A DNA stretch of 64,000 nucleotides from Siphonodentalium dalli (lineage: Eukaryota > Mollusca > Scaphopoda > Gadilida > Siphonodentaliidae). A program made the position numbers and the translations under genes. The notes under the pieces are model-generated. The model worked only from the letters and a program-made list of their open reading frames with translations, did not search any database and was not told the DNA's origin. Shown one piece after another: positions 1 to 12,743 of the stretch (positions within the stretch are counted from its first letter, which is position 1; every line of letters begins with the position of its first letter). The DNA lies in assembly GCA_032622095.1 (NCBI GenBank), contig CP136065.1:20138134-20202133 (forward strand), given 5' to 3'.

Positions 1-3000
1 TATTAAAGCAAACCTGTGTATAGTGCCTGTATTAAAGCAAACCTGTGTATAGTGCCTGTATTAAAGCACCCCTGTGTATAGTGCCTGTATTAAAGCACCC
101 CTGTGTATAGTGCCTGTATTAAAGCAAACCTGTGTATAGTGCCTGTATTAAAGCACCCCTGTGTATAGTGCCTGTATTAAAGCACCCCTGTGTATAGTGC
201 CTGTATTAAAGCAAACCTGTGTATAGTGCCTGTATTAAAGCACCCCTGTGTATAGTGCCTGTATTAAAGCACCCCTGTGTATAGTGCCTGTAAAGCAAAC
301 CTGTGTATAGTGCCTGTATTAAAGCACCCCTGTGTATAGTGCCTGTATTAAAGCAAACCTGTGTATAGTGCCTGTATTAAAGCAAACCTGTGTATAGTGC
401 CTGTATTAAAGCAAACCTGTGTATAGTGCCTGTATTAAAGCACCCCTGTGTATAGTGCCTGTATTAAAGCACCCCTGTGTATAGTGCCTGTATTAAAGCA
501 CCCCTGTGTATAGTGCCTGTATTAAAGCACCCCTGTGTATAGTGCCTGTATTAAAGCACCCCTGTGTATAGTGCCTGTATTAAAGCACCCCTGTGTATAG
601 TGCCTGTATTAAAGCACCCCTGTGTATAGTGCCTGTATTAAAGCACCCTGTGTATAGTGCCTGTATTAAAGCACCCCTGTGTATAGTGCCTGTATTAAAG
701 CACCCCTGTGTATAGTGCCTGTATTAAAGCACCCCTGTGTATAGTGCCTGTATTAAAGCAAACCTGTGTATAGTGCCTGTATTAAAGCACCCCTGTGTAT
801 AGTGCCTGTATTAAAGCACCCCTGTGTATAGTGCCTGTAAAGCAAACCTGTGTATAGTGCCTGTATTAAAGCAAACCTGTGTATAGTGCCTGTATTAAAG
901 CACGCCTGTGTATAGTGCCTGTATTAAAGCAAACCTGTGTATAGTGCCTGTATTAAAGCACCCCTGTGTATAGTGCCTGTATTAAAGCACCCCTGTGTAT
1001 AGTGCCTGTATTAAAGCAAACCTGTGTATAGTGCCTGTATTAAAGCACCCCTGTGTATAGTGCCTGTATTAAAGCACCCCTGTGTATAGTGCCTGTATTA
1101 AAGCACCCCTGTGTATAGTGCCTGTAAAGCAAACCTGTGTATAGTGCCTGTATTAAAGCAACCCTGTGTATAGTGCCTGTATTAAAGCACCCCTGTGTAT
1201 AGTGCCTGTATTAAAGCACCCATGTGTATAGTGCCTGTATTAAAGCAAACCTGTGTATAGTGCCTGTATTAAAGCACCCCTGTGTATAGTGCCTGTATTA
1301 AAGCACCCCTGTGTATAGTGCCTGTAAAGCAAACCTGTGTATAGTGCCTGTATTAAAGCAACCCTGTGTATAGTGCCTGTAAAGCAAACCTGTGTATAGT
1401 GCCTGTATTAAAGCACCCATGTGTATAGTGTCTGTATTAAAGCACCCCTGTGTATAGTGCCTGTATTAAAGCAACCCTGTGTATAGTGCCTGTATTAAAG
1501 CACCCATGTGTATAGTGTCTGTATTAAAGCACCCCTGTGTATAGTGCCTGTATTAAAGCAACCCTGTGTATAGTGCCTGTAAAGCAAACCTGTGTATAGT
1601 GCCTGTATTAAAGCAACCCTGTGTATAGTGCCTGTATTAAAGCAACCCTGTGTATAGTGCCTGTAAAGCAAACCTGTGTATAGTGTCTGTATTAAAGCAC
1701 CCCTGTGTATAGTGCCTGTATTAAAGCAACCCTGTGTATAGTGTCTGTATTAAAGCACCCCTGTGTATAGTGCCTGTAAAGCAACCCTGTGTATAGTGCC
1801 TGTATTAAAGCACCCCTGTGTATAGTGCCTGTATTAAAGCAAACCTGTTAATAGTGCCTGTATTAAAGCAACCCTGTGTATAGTGCCTGTATTAAAGCAA
1901 CCCTGTGTATAGTGCCTGTATTAAAGCAACCCTGTGTATAGTGCCTGTATTAAAGCAACCCTGTGTATAGTGCCTGTATTAAAGCAACCCTGTGTATAGT
2001 GCCTGTATTAAAGCAACCCTGTGTATAGTGCCTGTATTAAAGCAACCCTGTGTATAGTGCCTGTATTAAAGCAACCCTGTGTATAGTGCCTGTATTAAAG
2101 CACCCCTGTGTATAGTGCCTGTAAAGCAACCCTGTGTATAGTGCCTGTATTAAAGCAACCCTGTGTATAGTGCCTGTATTAAAGCACCCCTGTGTATAGT
2201 GCCTGTAAAGCAAACCTGTGTATAGTGCCTGTATTAAAGCAACCCTGTGTATAGTGCCTGTATTAAAGCAACCCTGTGTATAGTGCCTGTATTAAAGCAC
2301 CCCTGTGTATAGTGCCTGTAAAGCAAACCTGTGTATAGTGTCTGTATTAAAGCACCCCTGTGTATAGTGCCTGTATTAAAGCAACCCTGTGTATAGTGTC
2401 TGTATTAAAGCACCCCTGTGTATAGTGCCTGTAAAGCAACCCTGTGTATAGTGCCTGTATTAAAGCACCCCTGTGTATAGTGCCTGTATTAAAGCAAACC
2501 TGTGTATAGTGCCTGTATTAAAGCAACCCTGTGTATAGTGCCTGTATTAAAGCAACCCTGTGTATAGTGCCTGTATTAAAGCAACCCTGTGTATAGTGCC
2601 TGTATTAAAGCAACCCTGTGTATAGTGCCTGTATTAAAGCAACCCTGTGTATAGTGTCTGTATTAAAGCACCCCTGTGTATAGTGCCTGTATTAAAGCAC
2701 CCCTGTGTATAGTGCCTGTATTAAAGCAAACCTGTGTATAGTGCCTGTATTAAAGCAACCCTGTGTATAGTGCCTGTATTAAAGCAACCCTGTGTATAGT
2801 GCCTGTATTAAAGCAACCCTGTGTATAGTGCCTGTATTAAAGCAAACCTGTGTATAGTGCCTGTATTAAAGCAACCCTGTGTATAGTGCCTGTATTAAAG
2901 CAACCCTGTGTATAGTGCCTGTATTAAAGCAAACCTGTGTATAGTGCCTGTATTAAAGCAAACCTGTGTATAGTGCCTGTATTAAAGCAAACCTGTGTAT

Positions 3001-6000
3001 AGTGCCTGTATTAAAGCACCCCTGTGTATAGTGCCTGTATTAAAGCACCCCTGTGTATAGTGCCTGTATTAAAGCACCCCTGTGTATAGTGCCTGTATTA
3101 AAGCACCCCTGTGTATAGTGCCTGTATTAAAGCACCCCTGTGTATAGTGCCTGTATTAAAGCACCCCTGTGTATAGTGCCTGTATTAAAGCACCCCTGTG
3201 TATAGTGCCTGTATTAAAGCACCCCTGTGTATAGTGCCTGTATTAAAGCACCCCTGTGTATAGTGCCTGTATTAAATCACCCCTGTGTATAGTGCCTGTA
3301 TTAAAGCAAACCTGTGTATAGTGCCTGTATTAAAGCACCCCTGTGTATAGTGCCTGTATTAAAGCACCCCTGTGTATAGTGCCTGTAAAGCAAACCTGTG
3401 TATAGTGCCTGTATTAAAGCAAACCTGTGTATAGTGCCTGTATTAAAGCACGCCTGTGTATAGTGCCTGTATTAAAGCAAACCTGTGTATAGTGCCTGTA
3501 TTAAAGCACCCCTGTGTATAGTGCCTGTATTAAAGCACCCCTGTGTATAGTGCCTGTATTAAAGCAAACCTGTGTATAGTGCCTGTATTAAAGCACCCCT
3601 GTGTATAGTGCCTGTATTAAAGCACCCCTGTGTATAGTGCCTGTATTAAAGCACCCCTGTGTATAGTGCCTGTAAAGCAAACCTGTGTATAGTGCCTGTA
3701 TTAAAGCAACCCTGTGTATAGTGCCTGTATTAAAGCACCCCTGTGTATAGTGCCTGTATTAAAGCACCCATGTGTATAGTGCCTGTATTAAAGCAAACCT
3801 GTGTATAGTGCCTGTATTAAAGCACCCCTGTGTATAGTGCCTGTATTAAAGCACCCCTGTGTATAGTGCCTGTAAAGCAAACCTGTGTATAGTGCCTGTA
3901 TTAAAGCACCCATGTGTATAGTGTCTGTATTAAAGCACCCCTGTGTATAGTGCCTGTATTAAAGCAACCCTGTGTATAGTGCCTGTATTAAAGCACCCAT
4001 GTGTATAGTGTCTGTATTAAAGCACCCCTGTGTATAGTGCCTGTATTAAAGCAACCCTGTGTATAGTGCCTGTAAAGCAAACCTGTGTATAGTGCCTGTA
4101 TTAAAGCAACCCTGTGTATAGTGCCTGTATTAAAGCAACCCTGTGTATAGTGCCTGTAAAGCAAACCTGTGTATAGTGTCTGTATTAAAGCACCCCTGTG
4201 TATAGTGCCTGTATTAAAGCAACCCTGTGTATAGTGTCTGTATTAAAGCACCCCTGTGTATAGTGCCTGTAAAGCAACCCTGTGTATAGTGCCTGTATTA
4301 AAGCACCCCTGTGTATAGTGCCTGTATTAAAGCAAACCTGTTAATAGTGCCTGTATTAAAGCAACCCTGTGTATAGTGCCTGTATTAAAGCAACCCTGTG
4401 TATAGTGCCTGTATTAAAGCAACCCTGTGTATAGTGCCTGTATTAAAGCAACCCTGTGTATAGTGCCTGTATTAAAGCAACCCTGTGTATAGTGCCTGTA
4501 TTAAAGCAACCCTGTGTATAGTGCCTGTATTAAAGCAACCCTGTGTATAGTGCCTGTATTAAAGCAACCCTGTGTATAGTGCCTGTATTAAAGCACCCCT
4601 GTGTATAGTGCCTGTAAAGCAACCCTGTGTATAGTGCCTGTATTAAAGCAACCCTGTGTATAGTGCCTGTATTAAAGCACCCCTGTGTATAGTGCCTGTA
4701 AAGCAAACCTGTGTATAGTGCCTGTATTAAAGCAACCCTGTGTATAGTGCCTGTATTAAAGCAACCCTGTGTATAGTGCCTGTATTAAAGCACCCCTGTG
4801 TATAGTGCCTGTAAAGCAAACCTGTGTATAGTGTCTGTATTAAAGCACCCCTGTGTATAGTGCCTGTATTAAAGCAACCCTGTGTATAGTGTCTGTATTA
4901 AAGCACCCCTGTGTATAGTGCCTGTAAAGCAACCCTGTGTATAGTGCCTGTATTAAAGCACCCCTGTGTATAGTGCCTGTATTAAAGCAAACCTGTGTAT
5001 AGTGCCTGTATTAAAGCAACCCTGTGTATAGTGCCTGTATTAAAGCAACCCTGTGTATAGTGCCTGTATTAAAGCAACCCTGTGTATAGTGCCTGTATTA
5101 AAGCAACCCTGTGTATAGTGCCTGTATTAAAGCAACCCTGTGTATAGTGTCTGTATTAAAGCACCCCTGTGTATAGTGCCTGTATTAAAGCACCCCTGTG
5201 TATAGTGCCTGTATTAAAGCAAACCTGTGTATAGTGCCTGTATTAAAGCAACCCTGTGTATAGTGCCTGTATTAAAGCAACCCTGTGTATAGTGCCTGTA
5301 TTAAAGCAACCCTGTGTATAGTGCCTGTATTAAAGCAAACCTGTGTATAGTGCCTGTATTAAAGCAACCCTGTGTATAGTGCCTGTATTAAAGCAACCCT
5401 GTGTATAGTGCCTGTATTAAAGCAAACCTGTGTATAGTGCCTGTATTAAAGCAAACCTGTGTATAGTGCCTGTATTAAAGCAAACCTGTGTATAGTGCCT
5501 GTATTAAAGCACCCCTGTGTATAGTGCCTGTATTAAAGCACCCCTGTGTATAGTGCCTGTATTAAAGCACCCCTGTGTATAGTGCCTGTATTAAAGCACC
5601 CCTGTGTATAGTGCCTGTATTAAAGCACCCCTGTGTATAGTGCCTGTATTAAAGCACCCCTGTGTATAGTGCCTGTATTAAAGCACCCCTGTGTATAGTG
5701 CCTGTATTAAAGCACCCCTGTGTATAGTGCCTGTATTAAAGCACCCCTGTGTATAGTGCCTGTATTAAATCACCCCTGTGTATAGTGCCTGTATTAAAGC
5801 AAACCTGTGTATAGTGCCTGTATTAAAGCACCCCTGTGTATAGTGCCTGTATTAAAGCAAACCTGTGTATAGTGCCTGTATTAAAGCACCCCTGTGTATA
5901 GTGCCTGTATTAAAGCACCCCTGTGTATAGTGCCTGTAAAGCAAACCTGTGTATAGTGCCTGTATTAAAGCAAACCTGTGTATAGTGCCTGTATTAAAGC

Positions 6001-9000
6001 ACACCTGTGTATAGTGCCTGTATTAAAGCAAACCTGTGTATAGTGCCTGTATTAAAGCACCCCTGTGTATAGTGCCTGTATTAAAGCACCCCTGTGTATA
6101 GTGCCTGTATTAAAGCAAACCTGTGTATAGTGCCTGTATTAAAGCACCCCTGTGTATAGTGCCTGTATTAAAGCACCCCTGTGTATAGTGCCTGTATTAA
6201 AGCACCCCTGTGTATAGTGCCTGTAAAGCAAACCTGTGTATAGTGCCTGTATTAAAGCAACCCTGTGTATAGTGCCTGTATTAAAGCACCCCTGTGTATA
6301 GTGCCTGTATTAAAGCACCCATGTGTATAGTGCCTGTATTAAAGCAAACCTGTGTATAGTGCCTGTATTAAAGCACCCCTGTGTATAGTGCCTGTATTAA
6401 AGCACCCCTGTGTATAGTGCCTGTAAAGCAAACCTGTGTATAGTGCCTGTATTAAAGCAACCCTGTGTATAGTGCCTGTAAAGCAAACCTGTGTATAGTG
6501 CCTGTATTAAAGCACCCATGTGTATAGTGTCTGTATTAAAGCACCCCTGTGTATAGTGCCTGTATTAAAGCAACCCTGTGTATAGTGCCTGTATTAAAGC
6601 ACCCATGTGTATAGTGTCTGTATTAAAGCACCCCTGTGTATAGTGCCTGTATTAAAGCAACCCTGTGTATAGTGCCTGTAAAGCAAACCTGTGTATAGTG
6701 CCTGTATTAAAGCAACCCTGTGTATAGTGCCTGTATTAAAGCAACCCTGTGTATAGTGCCTGTAAAGCAAACCTGTGTATAGTGTCTGTATTAAAGCACC
6801 CCTGTGTATAGTGCCTGTATTAAAGCAACCCTGTGTATAGTGTCTGTATTAAAGCACCCCTGTGTATAGTGCCTGTAAAGCAACCCTGTGTATAGTGCCT
6901 GTATTAAAGCAACCCTGTGTATAGTGCCTGTATTAAAGCAACCCTGTGTATAGTGCCTGTATTAAAGCACCCCTGTGTATAGTGCCTGTATTAAAGCAAC
7001 CCTGTGTATAGTGCCTGTATTAAAGCACCCCTGTGTATAGTGCCTGTATTAAAGCAAACCTGTGTATAGTGCCTGTATTAAAGCAACCCTGTGTATAGTG
7101 CCTGTATTAAAGCAACCCTGTGTATAGTGCCTGTATTAAAGCAACCCTGTGTATAGTGCCTGTATTAAAGCAAACCTGTGTATAGTGCCTGTATTAAAGC
7201 AACCCTGTGTATAGTGCCTGTATTAAAGCACCCATGTGTATAGTGTCTGTATTAAAGCACCCCTGTGTATAGTGCCTGTATTAAAGCAACCCTGTGTATA
7301 GTGCCTGTATTAAAGCACCCATGTGTATAGTGTCTGTATTAAAGCACCCCTGTGTATAGTGCCTGTATTAAAGCAACCCTGTGTATAGTGCCTGTAAAGC
7401 AAACCTGTGTATAGTGCCTGTATTAAAGCAACCCTGTGTATAGTGCCTGTATTAAAGCAACCCTGTGTATAGTGCCTGTAAAGCAAACCTGTGTATAGTG
7501 TCTGTATTAAAGCACCCCTGTGTATAGTGCCTGTATTAAAGCAACCCTGTGTATAGTGTCTGTATTAAAGCACCCCTGTGTATAGTGCCTGTAAAGCAAC
7601 CCTGTGTATAGTGCCTGTATTAAAGCAACCCTGTGTATAGTGCCTGTATTAAAGCAACCCTGTGTATAGTGCCTGTATTAAAGCACCCCTGTGTATAGTG
7701 CCTGTATTAAAGCAACCCTGTGTATAGTGCCTGTATTAAAGCACCCCTGTGTATAGTGCCTGTATTAAAGCAAACCTGTGTATAGTGCCTGTATTAAAGC
7801 AACCCTGTGTATAGTGCCTGTATTAAAGCAACCCTGTGTATAGTGCCTGTATTAAAGCAACCCTGTGTATAGTGCCTGTATTAAAGCAACCCTGTGTATA
7901 GTGCCTGTATTAAAGCAACCCTGTGTATAGTGCCTGTATTAAAGCAACCCTGTGTATAGTGCCTGTATTAAAGCAACCCTGTGTATAGTGCCTGTATTAA
8001 AGCAACCCTGTGTATAGTGCCTGTATTAAAGCACCCCTGTGTATAGTGCCTGTAAAGCAACCCTGTGTATAGTGCCTGTATTAAAGCAACCCTGTGTATA
8101 GTGCCTGTATTAAAGCACCCCTGTGTATAGTGCCTGTAAAGCAAACCTGTGTATAGTGCCTGTATTAAAGCAACCCTGTGTATAGTGCCTGTATTAAAGC
8201 AACCCTGTGTATAGTGCCTGTATTAAAGCACCCCTGTGTATAGTGCCTGTAAAGCAAACCTGTGTATAGTGTCTGTATTAAAGCACCCCTGTGTATAGTG
8301 CCTGTATTAAAGCAACCCTGTGTATAGTGTCTGTATTAAAGCACCCCTGTGTATAGTGCCTGTAAAGCAACCCTGTGTATAGTGCCTGTATTAAAGCAAC
8401 CCTGTGTATAGTGCCTGTATTAAAGCAACCCTGTGTATAGTGCCTGTATTAAAGCAACCCTGTGTATAGTGCCTGTATTAAAGCAACCCTGTGTATAGTG
8501 CCTGTATTAAAGCAACCCTGTGTATAGTGTCTGTATTAAAGCACCCCTGTGTATAGTGCCTGTATTAAAGCACCCCTGTGTATAGTGCCTGTATTAAAGC
8601 AAACCTGTGTATAGTGCTTGTATTAAAGCAACCCTGTGTATAGTGCCTGTATTAAAGCAACCCTGTGTATAGTGCCTGTATTAAAGCAACCCTGTGTATA
8701 GTGCCTGTATTAAAGCAACCCTGTGTATAGTGCCTGTATTAAAGCAACCCTGTGTATAGTGCCTGTATTAAAGCACCCCTGTGTATAGTGCCTGTAAAGC
8801 AAACCTGTGTATAGTGCCTGTATTAAAGCACCCCTGTGTATAGTGCCTGTAAAGCACCCCTGTGTATAGTGCCTGTATTAAAGCAACCCTGTGTATAGTG
8901 CCTGTAAAGCAAACCTGTGTATAGTGTCTGTATTAAAGCAACCCTGTGTATAGTGCCTGTATTAAAGCAAACCTGTGTATAGTGCCTGTATTAAAGCACC

Positions 9001-10780
9001 CCTGTGTATAGTGCCTGTATTAAAGCACCCCTGTGTATAGTGCCTGTAAAGCAAACCTGTGTATAGTGTCTGTATTAAAGCAACCCTGTGTATAGTGCCT
9101 GTATTAAAGCAAACCTGTGTATAGTGCCTGTATTAAAGCACCCCTGTGTATAGTGCCTGTAAAGCAAACCTGTGTATAGTGTCTGTATTAAAGCAACCCT
9201 GTGTATAGTGCCTGTATTAAAGCAAACCTGTGTATAGTGCCTGTATTAAAGCAAACCTGTGTATAGTGCCTGTATTAAAGCACCCCTGTGTATAGTGCCT
9301 GTATTAAAGCACCCCTGTGTATAGTGCCTGTAAAGCAAACCTGTGTATAGTGCCTGTATTAAAGCACCCCTGTGTATAGTGCCTGTATTAAAGCAAACCT
9401 GTGTATAGTGCCTGTATTAAAGCAACCATGTGTATAGTGTCTGTATTAAAGCAACCCTGTGTATAGTGCCTGTATTAAAGCAACCATGTGTATAGTGTCT
9501 GTATTAAAGCAACCCTGTGTATAGTGCCTGTATTAAAGCAACCATGTGTATAGTGTCTGTATTAAAGCAACCCTGTGTATAGTGTCTGTATTAAAGCACC
9601 CCTGTGTATAGTGCCTGTATTAAAGCACCCCTGTGTATAGTGCCTGTAAAGCAAACCTGTGTATAGTGTCTGTATTAAAGCAACCCTGTGTATAGTGCCT
9701 GTATTAAAGCAACCATGTGTATAGTGTCTGTATTAAAGCAACCCTGTGTATAGTGCCTGTATTAAAGCACCCCTGTGTATAGTGCCTGTATTAAAGCACC
9801 CCTGTGTATAGTGCCTGTAAAGCAAACCTGTGTATAGTGCCTGTATTAAAGCAACCCTGTGTATAGTGCCTGTATTAAAGCAACCCTGTGTATAGTGCCT
9901 GTATTAAAGCAAACCTGTGTATAGTGCCTGTATTAAAGCAACCCTGTGTATAGTGCCTGTATTAAAGCAAACCTGTGTATAGTGCCTGTAAAGCAAACCT
10001 GTGTATAGTGCCTGTATTAAAGCACCCCTGTGTATAGTGCCTGTATTAAAGCAACCCTGTGTATAGTGCCTGTATTAAAGCAAACCTGTGTATAGTGCCT
10101 GTATTAAAGCACCCCTGTGTATAGTGCCTGTATTAAAGCAACCCTGTGTATAGTGCCTGTATTAAAGCAAACCTGTGTATAGTGCATGTAAAGCAAACCT
10201 GTGTATAGTGCCTGTATTAAAGCACCCCTGTGTATAGTGCCTGTATTAAAGCAACCCTGTGTATAGTGCCTGTATTAAAGCACCCCTGTGTATAGTGCCT
10301 GTATTAAAGCACCCCTGTGTATAGTGCCTGTAAAGCAAACCTGTGTATAGTGTCTGTATTAAAGCACCCCTGTGTATAGTGCCTGTATTAAAGCAACCCT
10401 GTGTATAGTGTCTGTATTAAAGCACCCCTGTGTATAGTGCCTGTATTAAAGCAAACCTGTGTATAGTGCCTGTAAAGCAAACCTGTGTATAGTGCCTGTA
10501 TTAAAGCAAACCTGTGTATAGTGCCTGTATTAAAGCACCCCTGTGTATAGTGCCTGTAAAGCAAACCTGTGTATAGTGCCTGTATTAAAGCCAACCTGTG
10601 TATAATGCCTGTATTAAAGCAACCCTGTGTATAGTGCCTGTATTAAAGCAAACCTGTGTATAGTGCCTGTATTAAAGCACCCCTGTGTATAGTGCCTGTA
10701 TTAAAGCAACCCTGTGTATAGTGCCTGTAAAGCAAACCTGTGTATAGTGTCTGTATTAAAGCAAACCTGTGTATAGTGCC
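1..10780 (+). repeat. 29-bp satellite array, block 1
   Basis: Uninterrupted head-to-tail array that already runs at the window edge. The monomer is a 13-nt half CCTGTGTATAGTG followed by a 16-nt half CCTGTATTAAAGCAAA; both halves begin CCTGT, so the unit may descend from an older, shorter duplication. The main variants are AAACC, AACCC or ACCCC after AAAGC, GTGTC for GTGCC, and a 26-bp form in which TGTATTAAAG becomes TGTAAAG. Rare private changes (ACGCC near 901 and 3449, TTAATAG near 1845 and 4338, AAATC near 3275 and 5768) mark larger duplications. It ends at 10780 in a junction sharing CT with the insert. No gene is present. Confidence 0.97.
834..8430 (+). repeat. ~2.5-kb higher-order repeat within block 1
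   Basis: Rare monomer variants recur at fixed large offsets. ACGCC at 901 recurs at 3449, with ACACC at the matching place near 6000. The TTAATAG variant at 1841 recurs at 4334, and AAATCAC at 3271 recurs at 5764, both at offset 2493. Pairs of ACCCAT monomers 87 bp apart occur at 1414/1501, 3907/3994, 6513/6600 and 7229/7316. Offsets vary between 2493 and about 2606 because whole 26- and 29-bp units were gained or lost. I infer about three tandem copies of a 2.5-kb block plus a later ~716-bp partial duplication. Confidence 0.8.
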
Positions 10781-11009
10781 TCTTCAAAGGTATGGTTATT
10801 AGCCACTTACTAGTACTAGTACATGCTCATGCAACTACGCTCTTCAAAAGAGCTCACACCAACTTAATGTAATGCTCGCAGCTCGGAACCATTCACCATA
10901 ATCTATCTTGGAATTAATATATATTATGCACACACCAACAGTACAGTTGGTTACATACAACGAAATTATTTTCTGAAATCTACAACTTAGTTTGTAAATA
11001 AAACGCATC

Positions 11010-11125
11010 CGATATATATCCCTTTAAATAATTTTTGCACGCACCTGACTTGTGACGTCACTGGTAAGTACGTCATACCGGAGCGCGTGGTTGTGACGTG
11101 TTTCTGTAACGTCTGGTACTTCAGA
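11010..11125 (-). promoter_or_regulatory. ACGT/CRE-rich promoter-like module (left copy)
   Basis: On the minus strand several ACGT cores lie within about 70 bp, including a full palindromic TGACGTCA (11053-11060), the CREB/ATF consensus. A TTTAAAGGGATATATA stretch follows, which could act as a TATA-like element. The same module occurs at 24200-24300 and 25575-25690. A CAAGATGGC string (YY1-like) lies about 40 bp upstream. Promoter activity is inferred from motifs only. Confidence 0.35.
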
Positions 11126-11556
11126 GCTGTGACAGCCATCTTGGGGTAGACTACACATTTGTATTCAGTACCATGACATATGTAGTGTTTTCTAAAATCA
11201 GGCATATATGCCGCACGGACAATCATATATTACGTGAGGGATCACATATGAGGACTCTGACCTATATTCTTATAAAAAGGTAACATAGCTTTTCAGTTAT
11301 AGCGTACATTATCGCATGAAATTGATTTGTTATAAAATATAAACACAACTCCCCCCATGTATGATTTCCCTACAACCACGTGAACGCGCCTCGTTCATCA
11401 CACGAATCTCGTGTTAATATATCGTGTAAAATCTAAACAATTAACGGACTCGTGTTTACCGGTATGAGAGACTCTCGTTCGCGCGGATTTTTTATCTAGT
11501 TTGACGTCATGTATTTTGATGGAGAGCGAAATTTGGCCACATTTTTCCAGCTGGAG

Positions 11557-11671
11557 GTATAGAATGGTAATTTGTTCTATACGGCCCCTCTCTGGTGACC
11601 AATTAGGTCGAGCATTAAGGGCCGAAACCTATCACACAAACAGGCTGTATTTGATGTCTGTTATACCAGAG
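11557..11671 (-). ncRNA. Candidate structured RNA, left copy
   Basis: This is the minus-strand counterpart of 23671-23788. It has three helices in order: P1 AACAG/CTGTT (plus positions 11658-11662 with 11639-11643), P2 CGGCCC/GGGCCG (11619-11624 with 11582-11587), and P3 GTATAG/CTATAC (11577-11582 with 11557-11562). P2 encloses 31 nt containing a GACC/GGTC hairpin, and P3 is a 26-nt hairpin; both lengths equal those in the right copy. Three P2 pairs and one P3 pair differ between copies yet remain paired. An adjoining 8-bp hairpin TATACCAG/CTGGTATA lies at 11662-11701. An A-box-like string TGGTATAACAG fits TRGYNNARNNG, hinting at RNA polymerase III; that part is weak. I recognise no known RNA family. 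Confidence 0.55.
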
Positions 11672-11704
11672 TTATGCTCTTGAGAACTCTTTGCTGGTAT
11701 AGTT

Positions 11705-12300
11705 TTTTCGATCCCAACTTTTTAAATGCTATCTTTTGGACATGGTCTTAGTAAACATTTTCCAAAATTGGTTAATTATTTTTCCTCCAAAACCATCAGG
11801 ATATACTGATAGTCAAACACTGCATAACAATAAACATATACATAAACATACCACCAGAAAAGGTGTGCCATTTATAATAAGGTTTATAAAATCAAAATAT
11901 ATAATATCTGACAGCGATAAACTGTTGCTGTATGTATGCATCTATGGAAACCATTTAACTCTATCCATATATTTATGAATTTACTAACAATTTTCATCCT
12001 ATGGGCAACGATAACCCTTAACGATATTATGAGTAACTGCTCGTCCAATAAGAGACGATAACCTTCAACTATATATAGTTTGCCCAAATTATCATATCTG
12101 ACATACACGTTAACATGTTGGCATAGAACTTAACTATGAAATGGGAAAGGAGTGATATACATTATAACTGTAAGATGTGCGTCGTATACATCATACATAA
12201 ATGGGGAGGGTTACTATGCATCATAACTATGGATGGAAATGTGGTAATATACGTCATAAACATATATTTGGGAATTTGCAAACAATATCCATATCTAATA
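11705..12300. other. AT-rich segment specific to the left copy
   Basis: About 600 bp with no counterpart I can align in the right copy. It is AT-rich and has scattered short ATG-initiated ORFs (60-80 codons) with no recognisable domain. The string TTCAACTATATATAGTTTG near 12063 resembles the TTTAACTATATTTATCGGG of the repeats just downstream, so part of it may be a decayed repeat unit. I see no gene. Confidence 0.5.
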
Positions 12301-12302
12301 TA

Positions 12303-12450
12303 CTACGATGACCTTTAACTATATTTATCGGGAGCTACATGTATATATTCTCATCCAATGCACACTACGATGACCTTTAACTATATTTATCGGGAACTAC
12401 AGGTATATACTCATCCAATGCATGCTACGATGACCTTTATCTATATTTGT
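12303..12450 (+). repeat. Three ~61-bp tandem repeats
   Basis: CTACGATGACCTTTA starts at 12303, 12365 and 12425 (spacings 62 and 60). It is followed by CTATATTTATCGGGA in the first two units and by diverged sequence in the third. The right insert has the reverse complement at 23338-23432 but leaves homology after its second unit. Confidence 0.85.
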
Positions 12451-12716
12451 GTAACTATGGGTGTGTAACTTCTCTGTATACTCAATATATACATGTATAT
12501 GCCTTATACTATTATCGCACAATTAAAACTTCACATAACCGATGAATAATCAACCGTTCTACTATCCTAACTGTTTTTGTTGACTTTTAGATAGCCGTGG
12601 GTTCACGCCTTTCGGTTACCAGTCGATGCATCACGCGGGTTTTTATCTGCCTGCTCGGTGTGTCGGTGTGGTGCTTGCGGACCTTGCCAATAAGTTATCA
12701 TTCCTGACATCCCCTT

Positions 12717-12743
12717 TGGCATAATTGCCATAAACCATAAAAC
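12717..12743 (-). other. Element terminus with subterminal hairpin (left copy)
   Basis: TGGCA (12717-12721) and TGCCA (12726-12730) form a 5-bp stem with a 4-nt loop. They lie 13-14 bp from the point where satellite resumes. The same hairpin and terminal bases end the right copy at 23038-23064. A shared, sharply defined terminus in two opposite orientations against satellite is what a mobile-element end looks like. Confidence 0.5.

Larger units (their letters stand above)
10781..12743 (-). mobile_element. Non-satellite insert, inverted copy (left)
   Basis: This 1.96-kb island separates satellite blocks 1 and 2. On the minus strand it reads like parts of the insert at 23038-26506. 12350-12743 matches 23038-23434, and 10781-11530 matches roughly 25175-25920. 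The middle is shorter and strongly diverged. The shared end carries a TGGCA/TGCCA hairpin. The other end is cut inside a ~350-bp repeat that continues in the right copy, so this copy is truncated. No transposase, integrase or RT ORF is present, so if mobile it is non-autonomous. A subterminal hairpin plus association with tandem repeats recalls Helentron-type non-autonomous elements, but I see no diagnostic CTRR end and do not assign a class. Confidence 0.6.

Noticed and set aside
1-10780. Telomeric repeat
   Set aside because: The 29-bp unit has no G-rich strand and no TTAGGG-like core; nothing supports a chromosome end inside the window.
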